Below, in pieces: positions 61,471-64,000 of a stretch of 64,000 nucleotides of DNA. The notes below the pieces were generated by a model. That model saw nothing but the letters and a program-made list of their open reading frames with translations. It was not told the origin of the DNA and made no database searches. Location of the stretch: NCBI GenBank assembly GCA_965276815.1, contig CBDIBE010000007.1, forward strand, positions 124,001 through 188,000, read 5' to 3'. This DNA is from JAVVHH01 sp965276815. GTDB lineage: Bacteria; Pseudomonadota; Alphaproteobacteria; Acetobacterales; Acetobacteraceae. The position numbers were made by a program, and so were the translations under genes. Each line of letters opens with the position of its first letter. The first letter of the stretch is position 1.

Positions 61471-62871
61471 TCAGTCGGCACGGAGGTTGAGAAAGCCGCC
61501 AAACGCAGTGCGGATGACGATCCAGAGATCGAGCAATGGCGACCAGTTCGCGATATAGTAAAGATCGAGCTCGAGGCGCCGACGCGCTTTCTCCACCGTG
61601 TCGACCTCGCCGCGGGATCCGTTCACCTGCGCCCACCCGGTGATCCCGGGCAACATGCGATGCCGCGCTTGATAGGCTTCGACAGCTTCAAAATAATAAC
61701 GTCCCTCTACCATCATGTGCGTTGGATGCGCGCGCGGCCCGACCAAAGACATTTCGCCGCGAAGAACGTTGATGAGCTGCGGGATCTCGTCGATGCTCAG
61801 ACGGCGCAATACGCGCCCGACCCGGGTCACCCTCGGGTCGGTTGGCAGCGTCCGGTCCGCGCCTGTGACATCGCAAAGGTCCATGCGCATGGTGCGGAAC
61901 TTGAAAATTTGGACCGGTTTGCTGCCCTGGCCAAACCGCCATTGCCGGAACAGCACGGGGCCTTTCGACTCGACCGAGATTGCCAGTGCAACCATTGGAA
62001 ACAGGATTATAAGAATTGGCATTAATGCTGCGACGACCACGAGATCGAACACTCGTTTGGCAATCCGCCGACGGCCGATGAACGGCGACGGCAACAAATC
62101 AAGCAATGGAAATACCTTGTCGGCCCGTTCGAAGGCGGCCGCAAATGGAGACCGCCATGCTCTACTCTGGGACAGCTCTAAGCAAACCCGTAATCCAGAG
62201 TCCGCTAAGCGAGTACATATTGTCTCGATCTGAGCCTCGTCAGAACTGGAAGGGATAATGACGAGATCAATCGCGCCAGCATAAGCCAGCCGGTCGAGCC
62301 GTGTCAGGTCCTCTGGGCTGGCTGCATTGAACAGGTCGATGCCGGATTTGCGCCTGTCGGGTTTCAGGGCCGCGATGCGGCTCGACACTTCCGCCGTGGA
62401 TTGAGGCGCCCCGACGAGCACCAGTTTGGGTTCTCGCCGCCTAAGCTGCAACAGCGCGGCAACAGACGCCGCTAACATCAGCCAAGTGATGAGGAAAGCC
62501 AGATATCGGGGGCCGGCGCCGGCAAGAGCTGCACATGCAACGATCACTATAAACGCCGAAGCCACCGCCGCCGCCTCGTTGACCGCGCGCCGGACATTGG
62601 TGTGCACAATCTCGGCGCCATTGACCCGCGACGCGCGAGCAAACACGAAAGCCAAGATAGTCGCCACACTAGCGATGCCCGCGGTCGCCGCCCAATTCGG
62701 ATGGGCGACAGGCACTTCTACCGTCATCGCTGCCACGAACAATCCTATAAAAGCAATGTAAAAGACCGCTAAAACTTCAAATATCAGACTGCTCTTGCCC
62801 GGGCCGTTCGAGCCACTCTTTTGCACTAAAGCGTCAGCAAGAAGTCGGCTTTCTATCGACGCTTCTTCCAT
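61471..62871 (-). CDS. Polyprenyl glycosylphosphotransferase (priming enzyme)
   Basis: A 466-residue protein with four N-terminal helices, a central nucleotide-binding-like region (PKLVLVGAPQSTAEVSS), a fifth helix and a C-terminal sugar-transferase domain: KRVFDLVVVAALMPILIILF, GPVLFRQWRFGQ, KFRTM, LRRLSIDEIPQLINVLRGEMSLVGPRAH, and GITGWAQVNG. It transfers the first sugar phosphate to undecaprenyl phosphate, starting the repeat unit. It is the first gene of the long minus-strand exopolysaccharide transcript. Confidence 0.93.
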   Translation of the reverse strand: MEEASIESRLLADALVQKSGSNGPGKSSLIFEVLAVFYIAFIGLFVAAMTVEVPVAHPNWAATAGIASVATILAFVFARASRVNGAEIVHTNVRRAVNEAAAVASAFIVIVACAALAGAGPRYLAFLITWLMLAASVAALLQLRRREPKLVLVGAPQSTAEVSSRIAALKPDRRKSGIDLFNAASPEDLTRLDRLAYAGAIDLVIIPSSSDEAQIETICTRLADSGLRVCLELSQSRAWRSPFAAAFERADKVFPLLDLLPSPFIGRRRIAKRVFDLVVVAALMPILIILFPMVALAISVESKGPVLFRQWRFGQGSKPVQIFKFRTMRMDLCDVTGADRTLPTDPRVTRVGRVLRRLSIDEIPQLINVLRGEMSLVGPRAHPTHMMVEGRYYFEAVEAYQARHRMLPGITGWAQVNGSRGEVDTVEKARRRLELDLYYIANWSPLLDLWIVIRTAFGGFLNLRAD

Positions 62872-63295
62872 GGCTCAGCGCAGACTCCTGGTAGATCTGA
62901 TCGACTACGGGTCACTAAATGCTTTCATTGAGCTTTGACGTCTTCTAAACGTTGATACCAGAGCGGTGATAACTATTCAAGAGATCTCGCGCAGAAAGCA
63001 TCCTTTTTATCAGCAACTGAGGGTTGTATCATAAAATAGACTTGCTACCGCTTCTACTTTCCCGATCGGAGTGGCATCGGGGTGTGGGCATATCAGACGC
63101 AACGAATAGGGTTGGTGAGTTGCCCGAGTTGCCCCAGGGAGTTGGTTCCGGCTTACTTTGGTTGCGGATGTGACGAGAGATGCCGCGCCCAACGAGTATG
63201 CGGCGCCTGGTTTTCACATGTCCGGCGCGGTTAAATCGGCAGTTGACGCCGTGCTTGCCCGTCAGGGCAGGCCGTTCGCGCCCTCTAAGCGGCTG
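62872..63295. promoter_or_regulatory. 424-bp intergenic region upstream of the priming enzyme
   Basis: No convincing gene is seen here; the frame at 63158-63562 is antisense to the epimerase. The right part follows the epimerase stop and the left part must hold the promoter of the exopolysaccharide transcript. CAGGAG lies 14 bases before the ATG at 62871, which is far for a ribosome binding site. Confidence 0.5.
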
Positions 63296-64000
63296 CTACG
63301 CCATTTCTGTTTTGACCCGCGCCCCTACGCCGTCATAAATGTCTGCCATCAAAGACCGGATGTCGTAGCGATACTGCCACTCCGGGTACAGCGCCCTGAA
63401 TGCGCTGACGTCACTTATCCACCAAATGTGGTCGCCGACACGATTATCATCGACAAAACTCACATCCATGGGCCGCCCAGTCAATTCCTCCGCCATGGCG
63501 ATGGCTTCCAGCATGGAGCAATTGGAATGCCGGCTGCCGCCCATGTTGAACACCATGCCTGACGCAGGTCTCTCGAAGAATGCCCAAAAAGCTTCCACCA
63601 AATCGCGCGCGTGTATATTATCTCTGACTTGCTTTCCTTTGTAGCCAAACACTGTATAGGGCCGTTGCGTGACGGCGCAGCGCACCAAGTAGGCCAGGAA
63701 ACCGTGCAACTGGGTGCCCGAGTGCCCTGGCCCGGTCAAGCAGCCGCCGCGAAAGCACGCCGTGCGCATGCCAAAGTAGCGGCCGTACTCTTGCACGATG
63801 ACGTCTGCGGAGACCTTGGAAGCGCCGAATAGACTGTGCAGGCATCGGTCGATCGGCATCTCTTCCGGGAAGCCATGTTCAGCCCAGGGGTGCTCCGGTG
63901 CCAACTCGAAGCGCGTATCCAGCTCAACAAGCGGCAGATGGTTCGGCCTGTCGCCGTAGACCTTGTTGGTGCTGACAAAGATGAACACTGCATCCGGCGC
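63296..64000 (-). CDS. NAD-dependent epimerase, CDP-paratose-2-epimerase-like, cut by right edge
   Basis: The last 235 codons of a sugar-nucleotide epimerase; the cofactor-binding start is outside the window. VSTNKVYGDRPNHLPL, HSLFGASKVSADVIVQEYGRYFGM, CFRGGCLTGPGHSG, YKGKQVRDNIHARDLVEAF, and NMGGSRHSNCSMLEAI are blocks of the paratose/tyvelose epimerase branch. The usual catalytic Tyr of Y-x-x-x-K is Phe here (L-F-G-A-S-K), as in part of that branch. It probably supplies a sugar for the polymer. Confidence 0.85.
   Translation of the reverse strand, partial: APDAVFIFVSTNKVYGDRPNHLPLVELDTRFELAPEHPWAEHGFPEEMPIDRCLHSLFGASKVSADVIVQEYGRYFGMRTACFRGGCLTGPGHSGTQLHGFLAYLVRCAVTQRPYTVFGYKGKQVRDNIHARDLVEAFWAFFERPASGMVFNMGGSRHSNCSMLEAIAMAEELTGRPMDVSFVDDNRVGDHIWWISDVSAFRALYPEWQYRYDIRSLMADIYDGVGARVKTEMA

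Noticed and set aside
63158..63562. 134-codon plus-strand frame
   Set aside because: It is mostly antisense to the clear epimerase gene.
1..64000. CRISPR arrays, tRNA or rRNA genes, complete insertion sequences
   Set aside because: No regularly spaced direct repeats, cloverleaf-like T-loop GTTCRANNC sets, or transposase motifs were seen by eye. A tRNAscan and ISfinder search would be decisive.

Overview
The window is GC-rich, densely packed bacterial chromosome. The gene families (TRAP and dipeptide-type ABC uptake, class B flavin monooxygenase, hydantoinase/oxoprolinase pair, GMC oxidoreductase, Wzx/Wzy-type exopolysaccharide genes) and codon use fit a high-GC alphaproteobacterium, perhaps from the Acetobacterales/Rhodospirillales side. 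That placement is an inference from gene content, not a measured phylogeny. No rRNA, tRNA, CRISPR array or insertion sequence was recognised.

Layout. (1) 1-2.45 kb: the end of an unknown gene coupled to a secreted beta-helix protein with two carbohydrate-binding-like repeats. (2) 2.45-10.6 kb: a small-molecule catabolic region with an acetolactate-synthase-like TPP enzyme, a TRAP transporter, a Baeyer-Villiger monooxygenase, a truncated SDR, an HSL-type esterase and an orphan gluconate-dehydrogenase-type small subunit. (3) 10.7-12.65 kb: an SDR, VOC and RraA-type operon. (4) 12.64-25.24 kb: a nine-gene minus-strand operon with 4-nt overlaps at many junctions, running PhnW-like aminotransferase, GMC oxidoreductase, class V aminotransferase, DppB, DppC, substrate-binding protein, HyuA, HyuB, 2-hydroxyacid dehydrogenase. 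(5) 25.3-32.6 kb: an SDR, then a second minus-strand operon with a complete dipeptide-type ABC transporter, a creatininase-family amidohydrolase and a dimeric-barrel protein.

(6) 33.07-39.23 kb: a compact acyl-metabolism cluster. It holds a free-standing acyl carrier protein with no ATG/GTG/TTG start, an AMP-forming ligase, a FabG-type reductase, a FATP-type acyl-CoA synthetase on the opposite strand, and a tandem alpha/beta hydrolase. Intergenic dyads suggest regulation.

(7) 39.27-46.60 kb: the most unusual part. Two 114-residue secreted paralogues, about 75% identical, lie in inverted orientation and bracket a Crp/Fnr regulator, a protein combining a helical repeat region, a SLOG-like sensor and a class III cyclase-like domain, an SAM methyltransferase, and a large TIR-NACHT (STAND) protein. 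A 16-bp Crp-like box, TGTGA-N6-TCA with further bases, occurs in all three promoter regions of this block. The simplest model is that the sensor-cyclase makes a cyclic nucleotide, the Crp protein reads it, and the TIR-NACHT, methyltransferase and secreted proteins are the controlled outputs. This would be a candidate stress or defence island.

(8) 46.7-64 kb: a PaiB-like gene, then an exopolysaccharide locus. It includes a flippase, a GT9 glycosyltransferase, an O-antigen polymerase/ligase-like protein, an SGNH/MBOAT/ACP/FkbH set that probably decorates the polymer with a carrier-bound acyl group, GT4 and WecG-type transferases, a Wzc-like chain-length protein, UDP-xylose synthase, the priming sugar-phosphate transferase, and an epimerase cut by the right edge. 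AT content is visibly higher in parts of this region and around 32.7-37.4 kb, which suggests horizontal acquisition.
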